DNA from: Rhodococcus qingshengii JCM 15477
GTDB lineage: Bacteria > Actinomycetota > Actinomycetes > Mycobacteriales > Mycobacteriaceae
NCBI RefSeq assembly: GCF_023221595.1
Contig: NZ_CP096563.1
Location: forward strand, 3,144,501 to 3,208,500
Direction: 5' to 3'
DNA: 64,000 nt
Part shown: piece after piece, positions 1 through 9,170 of the stretch
Position numbering within the stretch: the first letter of the stretch is position 1
Layout of the letters: each line of letters begins with the position of its first letter
Translations under genes and position numbers: made by a program
The notes under the pieces: generated by a model
Seen by the model: only the letters and a program-made list of their open reading frames with translations
What the model was told of the DNA's origin: nothing
The model's database searches: none

Positions 1-826
1 CAGCACGATCCGCCAACTGTTGTTGCTGACGCACGTATTCGGCGCGGCCCGCGGGAGTTTCGATACGAATGGGGGAGTACCCGTACTCGGCGAGGTCGTA
101 TGGGCTCGCGCGCATGTCGAGTTCACGGGCCAGGAGCGCGTGTTCGAAGCACCGCATCACCAGGTCGGAATCGACGAGTGGCAACAATTTGAAGCTCCAC
201 TTGTACAGGTCCATACCGGCGTGCAGGCAGCCCGGCTGTTCGTGATCGATCTGAGTTTCGCGTGCAAGCGGGAGCGAGTTCTTGGGGGCCGCGTCCGGTG
301 TGAAGAACCGGAACGCGTCGTAGTGCGTGCATTTGAGTGGCAGGGATTCGACGACCGCGTCGGTACCGGCGAACCCGAGTCGCAGCGGCACCGACTGGTG
401 ACGGATTGCGTCCTCGCCGCCGCGATAGACCATCGCCCATTCGTGGAGGCCGAAGCAACCCAGCACAGCGGGCCGCGCAGACGTCTGATTCAACAGATTC
501 CACACGAATTCGACTGTGTGACGCCGACGCTCCAGCACTGAGGCCTCAACCGTCGCGGTACCCGAATCGTCGACGCGGTAGCCGGAGAAGGCTGCGTATT
601 CGGCGGCGTTCTCGAGCGCGACTCCGTACCCGGGGTGCCAGCGGCGCAGTTGAGCGGGTTTGAAGTTGTAGTACGTGAAGAGGAAGTCGTGCACCGGGTG
701 AGAGATACCGGCGCTACGACGCGCTCGGTGCGGCTCGACGAGCTTCTCCACCTCCTCGAGGTGAAGTGCCCGCCGAGCCGTCCACTCGCTCTGCGCGAGT
801 GCGAGTGAATGCACCGAACGTGTCAT
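1..826 (-). CDS. Conserved actinobacterial protein, 3' end cut by window edge
   Basis: The minus-strand frame starts at ATG 826 (begins MTRSVHSLALAQSEW), three bases after the stop of the upstream hemolysin-like gene, and stays open to base 1, giving at least 275 residues without a stop. It is a soluble, Trp/His/Tyr-rich protein with no signal peptide or membrane segment. From memory, the gene at this position in related actinobacteria is often labelled '3-methyladenine DNA glycosylase', but I see no helix-hairpin-helix or other glycosylase motif that would confirm that activity, so the biochemical role is open. The near-zero spacing suggests co-transcription with the two membrane proteins upstream. 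The C-terminus is missing from the window. Confidence 0.75.
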   Translation of the reverse strand, partial: MTRSVHSLALAQSEWTARRALHLEEVEKLVEPHRARRSAGISHPVHDFLFTYYNFKPAQLRRWHPGYGVALENAAEYAAFSGYRVDDSGTATVEASVLERRRHTVEFVWNLLNQTSARPAVLGCFGLHEWAMVYRGGEDAIRHQSVPLRLGFAGTDAVVESLPLKCTHYDAFRFFTPDAAPKNSLPLARETQIDHEQPGCLHAGMDLYKWSFKLLPLVDSDLVMRCFEHALLARELDMRASPYDLAEYGYSPIRIETPAGRAEYVRQQQQLADRA

Positions 827-829
827 CGA

Positions 830-1918
830 TCAGCTGTTTCTTTGTCCGGGAACAGCATCCGTGCCGCGATGCGTGCCATCGCGGACCGTTCCGACGTACT
901 CCTCGAGGAGATCCTCGAGCGCGACGATACCGATCACCACTCCGTCAGCGTCCGTGACAGCGCCGAGGTGCGAGCTGGCCCGACGAAGGCCGGCCAACGC
1001 TTCGGCCAGCGGTGTGCTGAGCGGAACGATGGGCAGCGGCCGGATATCCGACGTCGGAACGACGGTGTCCGGTCCAGCGGCCTCGTCGAGCACCTCGTCG
1101 AGCACGTCCTTGAGGTGCACGTACCCAGCCAGCGATCCGTCGCTCGCTCGCACCGGGTAACGCGAGTATCCGGTCTCGATGACCGCACGCTCGATCTCAC
1201 CCAGTGTTGTTCCCGACGGTGTGAGGGGAATGGTCCGCACCTTGTCGAGAGTGATCAGGACCTCGGAGACGGTCCGGTCGGTCGATTCGAGTGCCTGCTT
1301 CAACCGCCGGTGTTCTTCGGCGTCGATCAGACCTTCGGATCGCGATTCACCGATCATCGCGGACAACTCCACCGCCGAGACCGTGACGTCGAGTTCGTCC
1401 TTGGGTTCGACGCGCAGGAGCTTGAGCACTCCGTTCGCGCACAGGTTGTAGAACGCGATGATCGGGCGAGCGATCTTGATGAATGCCAGATGCGCGGGAA
1501 CGAGCAGCATGGCCGTCTTCTCGGGGCCGGCCAACGCGATGTTCTTGGGCACCATCTCGCCGAGCAGGATGTGCAGCACGACGACGAGCGACAGCGCGAT
1601 GGCAAACGAGATCGGGTGCAGCAATCCGTCGGGCAGGCCGACGGCTTCCATCGGCACCTCGAGGAGGTGCGCAATGGCGGGCTCGGCGACCTTACCGAGG
1701 AGGATCGAGCAGATCGTGATGCCCAGCTGAGCCGCCGCAAGCATGAGCGAGAGGTTCTCACCGGCCTTGATGACTGTGAGCGCCCGCTTCTTGCCTTGCG
1801 CGACCAGTGCTTCGAGGCGGTCACGTCGTGCGGAGATCAGTGCGAACTCCGCACCGACGAAGAATGCATTGCCGGCGAGCAGCACGACGGTGAGGAGTAC
1901 ACCGAAGAGGTTATTCAT
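830..1918 (-). CDS. Hemolysin-like CNNM/DUF21 + CBS domain membrane protein (Rv1841c-like)
   Basis: 362 residues. The N-terminal ~190 residues form a DUF21 (CNNM) transmembrane domain with hydrophobic segments at about residues 3-25, 57-80, 95-120 and 125-150. Two CBS-type nucleotide-binding repeats follow (about 205-330). Relatives are called TlyC/hemolysin III-like, but the CNNM/CorC family is better linked to Mg2+ or other divalent-cation homeostasis. Unlike its partner it lacks a long C-terminal CorC_HlyC transporter-associated domain and ends soon after the CBS pair. The start overlaps the end of the preceding paralogue by 8 bp, implying translational coupling and possibly a heteromeric pair. 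Confidence 0.9.
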   Translation of the reverse strand: MNNLFGVLLTVVLLAGNAFFVGAEFALISARRDRLEALVAQGKKRALTVIKAGENLSLMLAAAQLGITICSILLGKVAEPAIAHLLEVPMEAVGLPDGLLHPISFAIALSLVVVLHILLGEMVPKNIALAGPEKTAMLLVPAHLAFIKIARPIIAFYNLCANGVLKLLRVEPKDELDVTVSAVELSAMIGESRSEGLIDAEEHRRLKQALESTDRTVSEVLITLDKVRTIPLTPSGTTLGEIERAVIETGYSRYPVRASDGSLAGYVHLKDVLDEVLDEAAGPDTVVPTSDIRPLPIVPLSTPLAEALAGLRRASSHLGAVTDADGVVIGIVALEDLLEEYVGTVRDGTHRGTDAVPGQRNS

Positions 1919-3293
1919 CGTCGGACTCCTTCTTGCTGTCGTCTGCGGATTCGGGTTCGACGTAAGCGGGGACCGGCGTGATGGTCACCCGGTCGATACG
2001 GCGGCCGTCCATGCCGGTCACTCGTGCAATCCACTTTCCGCGCGAATCACCGGACGAGTCGACGTCGGGCAATTCCACCTCGTCACCCTCGTCGGGGATG
2101 CGGCCCAGTTCGGTGAGCACCAAGCCGCCGAGCGTGTCGTAGTCGCCTTCGGGAGCGGTGTACCCGGTAGCCGAAGTGACCTCGTCGATGCGCAGGAGAC
2201 CGGAGCACGACCATCCGTCGCCGACGCGCTGTACGTCGAGTTCGGGTTCGTCGTGTTCGTCGCGCACATCGCCGACGATTTCCTCGATGAGGTCTTCCAT
2301 CGTGACGATGCCGGCAGTTCCGCCGTACTCGTCGACGACGAGCGCAACCTGCATGCCGTCGGAGCGGATCCGCTCCATGACGGTGTCTCCGTCCAGGCTC
2401 GACGGCACGACGGGAACACGTTGAGCCAGACTGTCGACGCGCGTCGTGCGCCTGCGCTCGGCCGGAACGGTGAACGCGTGCTTGATGTGTACGACGCCGA
2501 CCGTGTCGTCGAGATCGCCGCGAACGACCGGGAAGCGCGAATAGCCGGTCCGCGACGCCGTCACGATCAGGTCTGCGACGGTGTCCGAGAGTTCCAGCGA
2601 TTCGATCTTCACTCGCGGAGTCATCAGCTCTTCTGCCGTGCGGTCACCGAACTGCAGTGAACGGTCGACGAGCATCGCCGTGCCCTTGTCGATGGAGCCG
2701 CGCTGCGCGGACGTCCGCACGAGGGACCCGAGTTCCTGCGGTGATCGCGCGGAGCGCAATTCCTCCGCGGGTTCGATGCCCAGGCGTCGCACGATCCAGT
2801 TGGCGGTTCCGTTGAGGCCGTTGATGGCCCACCGGAAGATCAGCGAGAACCCTGCTTGCAGGCCCGCAGTCGCGCGGGCGGTGGGCATCGGCTTGGAGAT
2901 TGCGAGGTTCTTCGGTACGAGCTCACCGAAGATCATGGAGAACGAGGTCGCGATCACGAGAGCCAGGATCAAAGACGTTGTCGAGGCAGCGGATTCACTG
3001 AGCCCGACGGCCTTCGTGACCGGTGTGATGAACCGTGCCAGGACCGGCTCGGCCAGGTAACCGGTGATCAGGGTTGTGATCGTGATGCCCAGCTGAGCGC
3101 CGGAGAGCTGGAACGAAAGAGTCTTGTGCGCGTGTTGAACCTGCCGCGAGCGTCGGTCGCCGCCACGAGCAGCTTCGTCGACGGTGCTGCGTTCGAGCGC
3201 GGTCAGTGAGAATTCGGCCGCCACGAAGAGGGCGGTGCCTGCAGTCAGCGCGATGAAGCCGACCAGGCTGAGAATGGTGAAAACGATGTCCAT
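1911..3293 (-). CDS. Hemolysin-like CNNM/DUF21 + CBS + CorC_HlyC domain protein (Rv1842c-like)
   Basis: 460 residues. An N-terminal DUF21 membrane domain (segments near residues 5-28, 65-85, 100-125, 135-160) is followed by two CBS repeats (about 215-340; note VVDEYGGTAGIVTMEDL) and a C-terminal CorC_HlyC domain (about 350-430), then an acidic tail. Probable role: divalent-cation efflux or regulation in the plasma membrane. ATG at 3293 (MDIVFT) is preferred; ATG 3300 is out of frame. It is first in a tandem pair with the next gene (8-bp overlap) and is preceded by an unusually structured ~300-bp leader. Order and orientation match M. tuberculosis Rv1842c-Rv1841c. Confidence 0.92.
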   Translation of the reverse strand: MDIVFTILSLVGFIALTAGTALFVAAEFSLTALERSTVDEAARGGDRRSRQVQHAHKTLSFQLSGAQLGITITTLITGYLAEPVLARFITPVTKAVGLSESAASTTSLILALVIATSFSMIFGELVPKNLAISKPMPTARATAGLQAGFSLIFRWAINGLNGTANWIVRRLGIEPAEELRSARSPQELGSLVRTSAQRGSIDKGTAMLVDRSLQFGDRTAEELMTPRVKIESLELSDTVADLIVTASRTGYSRFPVVRGDLDDTVGVVHIKHAFTVPAERRRTTRVDSLAQRVPVVPSSLDGDTVMERIRSDGMQVALVVDEYGGTAGIVTMEDLIEEIVGDVRDEHDEPELDVQRVGDGWSCSGLLRIDEVTSATGYTAPEGDYDTLGGLVLTELGRIPDEGDEVELPDVDSSGDSRGKWIARVTGMDGRRIDRVTITPVPAYVEPESADDSKKESDDE

Positions 3294-3484
3294 GTGTCAT
3301 CGCCACCTGAGATGTGCACGGGGGCCGCCGGGTTTGTCTCCCGGCTCGCTAGAGGAGCCCTCCGAACCGGCGGAATCAGAAGATTCCTCGGATAAAACGA
3401 CGGGTGTAGCGCCGGGTAAGTGTGTGGGTGCCTCGGGCACCGGGTTCCTTTCGTCAGAGCCGAGTAGTTCTCGGCTGTAGCGGG

Positions 3485-3532
3485 CTCGGTCGGGTCGCCG
3501 AAGGGCACCCGACCGAGTTTTGTTTTCTGTTT
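3485..3532 (+). terminator. Rho-independent terminator reading plus strand
   Basis: A perfect stem CTCGGTCGGGT / ACCCGACCGAG (3485-3495 with 3507-3517) around an 11-nt loop is followed on the plus strand by a T-rich run, TTTTGTTTTCTGTTT. No plus-strand gene lies upstream, so it would stop antisense transcription, or the stem serves the minus-strand leader. Confidence 0.6.
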
Positions 3533-3548
3533 ACGGATCCAATGATAC

Positions 3549-3586
3549 CGGCGGGTGCCCGGGAGTAGGGACCCGAGCACCCGCCG
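3549..3586 (-). terminator. Hairpin downstream of guaB1
   Basis: 15-bp inverted repeat with one mismatch (CGGCGGGTGCCCGGG against CCCGAGCACCCGCCG), 19 bp past the guaB1 stop. There is no strong T-tract, which is common for actinobacterial terminators. Confidence 0.55.
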
Positions 3587-3604
3587 ACAGTCACAGAACG
3601 TGGT

Positions 3605-5044
<1,440 letters not shown>

Positions 5045-5926
5045 TCACGAGCCTACCGTCGATTCCGCCGTAGCGCCCTCGGTATCGCGCGCTTGTGAGC
5101 GGGAAAGGGCGATCGTGGTCATGATCATGACGGCGACGGCGCACCCGATGAGAACAATTCCGGGACCGTCGACGCGGAGGCGTTCGTCGAGCACTGTCAT
5201 CCCCAGGAAGATGGCCGCGATCGGCTCGCCGATCGTCAGGGCGGGTAGCGACGCCGACAGCGGCCCGACCTGGAACGCGCGCTGTTGCAGGTAGACCCCG
5301 ATTGCGCCCGAGGCGATCAGCGCCCACGTCTGCCATGCCGAAATCACCCCGACGACGCCGTGGCCGAGTAGGTCGGTGACGTACTTGGTGAATGCGACGG
5401 CGACGCCGTAGAAGATTCCTGCCGCAGAGCCGAGAAGCAGTGCGCGCCAGCCGCCGTCGAGTTTGGACAAGCCGCCGACAGTTGCGGCCACGGCCACTGC
5501 GACCGTAATCGTCAGGGGCACAGCCCAATCCGACCATGGAGCATTGCTGTCTCCCTCGGTGGGATCGCCGACGACGAGGAAGATCGCCAAGGAAATCGCG
5601 AGCATGATCGCCAGTGACCACGCGGAACGGGTGATGCGGATTCCCGAGAATTTGGCCGAGAGAGGCAGCGCGAACAGCAACGAGGTCACGATCAGCGGCT
5701 GCACCACCAACACCGAACCCAACGACAGTGCAACGGCCTGCATGACGTACCCGCCGCCGTCACCGATCAACCCGGCCCACCACCGAGGACTGCGAATCAA
5801 CGACGCCACCAACGCCTCGCCCTCGGGAACCGCGGACGCCGCCCGTTGCTGAGCGACCGAAGCGCACGCGAAGAGCAGTGCAGCGAGAAGTGCGCAGAGA
5901 ACCGAGATCAGTGGAAGATCACCCAT
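5045..5926 (-). CDS. DMT-superfamily (EamA-like) transporter
   Basis: 293 residues, almost entirely hydrophobic, with about ten predicted transmembrane helices in two repeats. It starts at ATG 5926 with an uncleaved first helix (LISVLCALLAALLFACASVAQQ). This is the DMT/NIPA-like type common in actinobacteria. The substrate cannot be read from sequence. Gaps of 4 bp to the helicase stop upstream and 3 bp to guaB1 downstream place it in the middle of a three-gene operon. Confidence 0.88.
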   Translation of the reverse strand: MGDLPLISVLCALLAALLFACASVAQQRAASAVPEGEALVASLIRSPRWWAGLIGDGGGYVMQAVALSLGSVLVVQPLIVTSLLFALPLSAKFSGIRITRSAWSLAIMLAISLAIFLVVGDPTEGDSNAPWSDWAVPLTITVAVAVAATVGGLSKLDGGWRALLLGSAAGIFYGVAVAFTKYVTDLLGHGVVGVISAWQTWALIASGAIGVYLQQRAFQVGPLSASLPALTIGEPIAAIFLGMTVLDERLRVDGPGIVLIGCAVAVMIMTTIALSRSQARDTEGATAESTVGS

Positions 5927-5930
5927 TCCC

Positions 5931-7433
5931 TCAGTGTGCGCGCTTGCCCGCCCGATTTCCGGCAGACGGCTTTCCTGCGCCGGGTGCGCCGCGACGTGGG
6001 GTCAAGCCCTTGGACGCCAGACGCTCCGAACGGGTCGGGACCGGAGTGCCGTCCGCACGGATCTTCTTCACACTCTTCGGATCGGTGACGCGCCGCGAGG
6101 AGGCGGCGCGCTTGTCGCCGTCCTTCTTCATCCGGCCTCCGGCAGCGGTCCGGCCTGCAGTGTCGTGTTCCTGACGGCCACGCTTGGCGGTGTGCTTGAC
6201 GGCAACCGTCGTATCGGGAGCCTCGACCGGAATTCCCGTCGGCTCCATCGCACCGGTGATGCGCGTGAGTTCAAGATCGTCAGGACGAACCCGCACACCG
6301 TGAACCTTGATGCCTGCCTGCTTGGTCAACTTCTCGACCGAATCACGTTCTTCGTCGGTGACGATGGTGACGACGACGCCTGATTCCCCGGCGCGTGCCG
6401 TGCGGCCGGCCCGGTGCAGGTAGTCCTTCGCCTCGGCCGGGGGATCGACGTGAACGACGAGCGTCACGTCGTCGACATGGATTCCGCGCGCGGCGACATC
6501 GGTGGCGACCAGGACCGGTGTTGTCCCGTCGGAGAACGACGCGAGGGTCTTGGTCCGATTGTTCTGCGTCTTGCCGCCGTGCAGAGCCCCGGCCGAGACG
6601 CCGATCAAATGCAGTTGCTGCGCAAGACGATCCACACCGTGCTTGGTCTTGACGAACATGATGGTCCGCCCCGCGCGCGAAGCGATATGTGCGACAACGG
6701 ATCTCTTGTCGTCGTGGTCGACGAAAAGCAGGTGATGCTCCATGGTCGAGACGGTCGCAACCGGGGGAGCAGTCGAGTGCGACGCCGGATTGCGCAGGTA
6801 ACCCGCGACCAGATCGTCGACCTTGCCGTCGAGTGTCGCCGAAAAGAGAAGACGCTGACCGTCTTTCGGAGTCGTGTCGAGAATCTTCGCAACCTCGTCG
6901 ATGAAACCCATGTCTGCCATGTGGTCGGCTTCGTCGATGGTCGTGATCACGACGTCGTCGAGAATCACCGACTTCTGGTCGAGTAGGTCGAGTAGGCGCC
7001 CGGGGGTCGCGATCAGCAGATCGACGCCGCGGGCAAGGATGTCGGCCTGACGCTTGATCGGAACGCCCCCGACCGCATTTGCCACACGCAAACCGATCTC
7101 GGTAGCGGCGTCGTCGAGTGCCTTGTGGATCTGGATCGCCAGCTCACGGGTGGGAGCGAGCACCAAACCGCGCGGACGATTCCGCTTGCTCGCCCCACCC
7201 TTGAGGCGCACCAGCATCGGAAGCCCGAAGGCCAGAGTCTTTCCGGAACCCGTCGCACCGCGCCCGAGTACATCCCGACCGGCAAGAACATCGGGGATGG
7301 TTGCCGACTGAATGGGGAAGGGGGCATCGATGCCGCTTCGGCGCAACGCGTGCACCATCACGGCGGGGATTCCGAGGTCGACGAACGAACGCCCTTCGGT
7401 CGAGGTGGGCGAGTCGATCGTCGATTCCTGCAT
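5931..7433 (-). CDS. DEAD-box RNA helicase, RhlE-like
   Basis: 500 residues. The helicase core carries Q-motif context (APFPIQSATIP), Walker A ATGSGKT (about 58-64), Ia PTRELA, motif II DEAD (about 166-169), III SAT, and C-terminal motif [12 protein letters not shown] (about 343-352). The tail after ~residue 400 is Lys/Arg-rich and disordered, typical of RhlE-type RNA-binding tails. It probably acts in RNA remodelling, rRNA maturation or cold adaptation. It is the promoter-proximal gene of helicase-DMT transporter-guaB1, and a second, longer DEAD-box gene sits 1.7 kb away beyond gnd. Confidence 0.93.
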   Translation of the reverse strand: MQESTIDSPTSTEGRSFVDLGIPAVMVHALRRSGIDAPFPIQSATIPDVLAGRDVLGRGATGSGKTLAFGLPMLVRLKGGASKRNRPRGLVLAPTRELAIQIHKALDDAATEIGLRVANAVGGVPIKRQADILARGVDLLIATPGRLLDLLDQKSVILDDVVITTIDEADHMADMGFIDEVAKILDTTPKDGQRLLFSATLDGKVDDLVAGYLRNPASHSTAPPVATVSTMEHHLLFVDHDDKRSVVAHIASRAGRTIMFVKTKHGVDRLAQQLHLIGVSAGALHGGKTQNNRTKTLASFSDGTTPVLVATDVAARGIHVDDVTLVVHVDPPAEAKDYLHRAGRTARAGESGVVVTIVTDEERDSVEKLTKQAGIKVHGVRVRPDDLELTRITGAMEPTGIPVEAPDTTVAVKHTAKRGRQEHDTAGRTAAGGRMKKDGDKRAASSRRVTDPKSVKKIRADGTPVPTRSERLASKGLTPRRGAPGAGKPSAGNRAGKRAH

Positions 7434-7495
7434 TTGTCCAGGCTACCGGGTATCGGTAGACGCAGATGACCGCATCTACCGATACCCGCTGTGAA

Positions 7496-8953
7496 TCAGG
7501 CCTCGATTTCGCTGCGGTCACCGCTCCACAGTGTGTGGAACTTGCCCGGCTTGTCGATGCGCTCGTAGGTGTGCGCGCCGAAGAAGTCGCGCTGACCCTG
7601 AGTCAGGGCGGCCGGCAGACGCTCCGCGCGGAGACCGTCGTAGTACGACAGCGAGGACGCGAACGCAGGTACCGGAATGCCGAGCATCGTCGCGGTGGCG
7701 ACCACGCGGCGCCAGCTGTCGATGCCTGCCTCGATGGCCTCGCGGAAGTACGGCGCCAGAATCAAACTCGGCAGGCTCGGATCGGCGTCGAACGCGTCCT
7801 TGATGCGGTTGAGGAACTGCGCACGGATGATGCAGCCACCGCGCCAGATCGTCGCCAGGTCGGCAGGCTTGAGGTTCCAGTCGTACTCGGCGCTGCCGGC
7901 AGCGATCTGATCGAAGCCCTGCGCGTACGCCACGATCTTCGACGCGTACAGCGCGGCCTGGATGTCGGCGGCAAACTGCTCGGCGTCAGCAGGCTTGTCG
8001 CCGAGAGAGCCGGCAGCCAGACCCTGCGCCTGAGCTGCGGCGCGCTGATTGCGGCTACCGGACAGTGCGCGAGCAAACACGGCCTCGGCGATGCCGGTGA
8101 CCGGCACGCCCAGATCCAGAGCGGACTTGACCGTCCAGCGGCCCGTGCCCTTCTGCTCGGCAGCGTCGACGATGACGTCGACCAAAGGCTTGCCGGTCTC
8201 GGCGTCGACCTGGCGGAGCACCTCGGCGGTGATCTCGATCAGGTAGGACTCGAGGGTGCCCTTGTTCCACTCGGTGAAGACGTCGGCAACCTGACCGGCG
8301 TCGTAGCCCAGAGCGTCGCGGAAGAGGTTGTACGCCTCGCCGATGAGCTGCATGTCGGCGTACTCGATGCCGTTGTGCACCATCTTGACGAAGTGACCGC
8401 TGCCGTCGGGGCCGATGTGCGTGCAGCACGGGGTGCCGTCGACGTGAGCGGAGATGGACTCGAGAAGCGGGCCGAGAGCCTCGTAGGACTCCTTCGGGCC
8501 GCCCGGCATGATCGACGGACCGTTGAGTGCGCCTTCTTCGCCACCGGAGATACCGGCGCCGACGAAGTGCAGTCCGCGGGCGCGGATCGCCGCTTCACGA
8601 CGGATCGTGTCGGTGTAGAGCGAGTTGCCACCGTCGATGATGATGTCGCCGGGCTCCATGGCGTTTGCGAGCTCTTCGATGACAGCATCGGTCGGGGCGC
8701 CCGCCTTGACCATGATCAGGACGCGTCGCGGCTTCTGAAGTGCGGCAACAAACTCCTCGACGGTCTCGGTGCGCACGAAATCGCCCTCGGAACCATGCTC
8801 GGCGATCAGGGCATCGGTCTTCGCGATGCTGCGGTTGTGCAGGGCAACGGTGTGACCGTGGCGGGCGAAATTGCGGGCAATATTCGAACCCATGACGGCC
8901 AGGCCGGTGACGCCGATCTGAGCTCGGGGTGATTCGGTGCTAGTGGTTGACAT
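7496..8953 (-). CDS. gnd: 6-phosphogluconate dehydrogenase, decarboxylating
   Basis: 485 residues from ATG 8953 (MSTTSTESPRAQIG), chosen because a GAGGGAAAG ribosome-binding site lies 9 bp upstream; a longer frame to 9061 would add an unlikely 36-residue extension. An N-terminal Rossmann domain binds NADP (GLAVMGSNIARNFARHG, about 13-29; NRS at about 37). The substrate site is visible in GISGGEEGA (about 131-139) with the catalytic lysine in HFVKMVHNGIEY (about 190-200). It converts 6-phosphogluconate to ribulose-5-phosphate and CO2 in the pentose phosphate pathway. Length is that of the long, dimeric family (Rv1844c-like). Confidence 0.97.
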   Translation of the reverse strand: MSTTSTESPRAQIGVTGLAVMGSNIARNFARHGHTVALHNRSIAKTDALIAEHGSEGDFVRTETVEEFVAALQKPRRVLIMVKAGAPTDAVIEELANAMEPGDIIIDGGNSLYTDTIRREAAIRARGLHFVGAGISGGEEGALNGPSIMPGGPKESYEALGPLLESISAHVDGTPCCTHIGPDGSGHFVKMVHNGIEYADMQLIGEAYNLFRDALGYDAGQVADVFTEWNKGTLESYLIEITAEVLRQVDAETGKPLVDVIVDAAEQKGTGRWTVKSALDLGVPVTGIAEAVFARALSGSRNQRAAAQAQGLAAGSLGDKPADAEQFAADIQAALYASKIVAYAQGFDQIAAGSAEYDWNLKPADLATIWRGGCIIRAQFLNRIKDAFDADPSLPSLILAPYFREAIEAGIDSWRRVVATATMLGIPVPAFASSLSYYDGLRAERLPAALTQGQRDFFGAHTYERIDKPGKFHTLWSGDRSEIEA

Positions 8954-9048
8954 GCTTACAGCTTTCCCTCTCGGTCCGCGGCTGTGAAATCCTGCGCTGT
9001 GCGCAGCCGAAAACGGTGCGGCCGCGACGCGCGTGAACATCAGACCGT

Positions 9049-9099
9049 GCATACAAAACACGGATGCAGATCACTTTAATTGCAGTGACCTGCATCCGT
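9049..9099 (-). terminator. Rho-independent terminator after the second DEAD-box gene
   Basis: A 16-bp stem (9060-9075 with 9084-9099, one G-U pair) around loop TTAATTGC is followed on the minus strand by GTTTTGTATGC. A second small stem (CTTCCGGC/GCCGGAAG) lies at about 9110-9130. It separates the helicase from gnd. Confidence 0.75.
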
Positions 9100-9170
9100 C
9101 TCGATACAGCTTCCGGCACAGCCGGAAGGTTCTCAGTGTTCAGTTGTCGAGCCGCAGCTCAGCGCAGGTA

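Larger units (their letters stand above)
3294..3604 (-). promoter_or_regulatory. Hairpin-rich leader upstream of the hemolysin-like pair
   Basis: About 300 bp without a gene between guaB1 and the hemolysin-like pair. Read on the minus strand it contains, in order, the guaB1 terminator-like hairpin (3549-3586), a perfect 11-bp stem (3485-3517), a shorter AGCCGAG/CTCGGCT stem near 3462-3480, and GC-rich stretches up to the start codon. A 5' UTR that could fold extensively before cation-transport-like genes suggests RNA-level control. I could not match it to the M-box, yybP-ykoY or SAM consensus cores, so I do not name a riboswitch. Confidence 0.4.

Noticed and set aside
3294..3604. M-box or yybP-ykoY riboswitch
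   Set aside because: Position before cation-type genes is suggestive, but I could not find the conserved core sequences of either class.
7466..8932. 488-residue plus-strand frame opposite gnd
   Set aside because: Shadow of a fully conserved metabolic enzyme; no ribosome-binding site.
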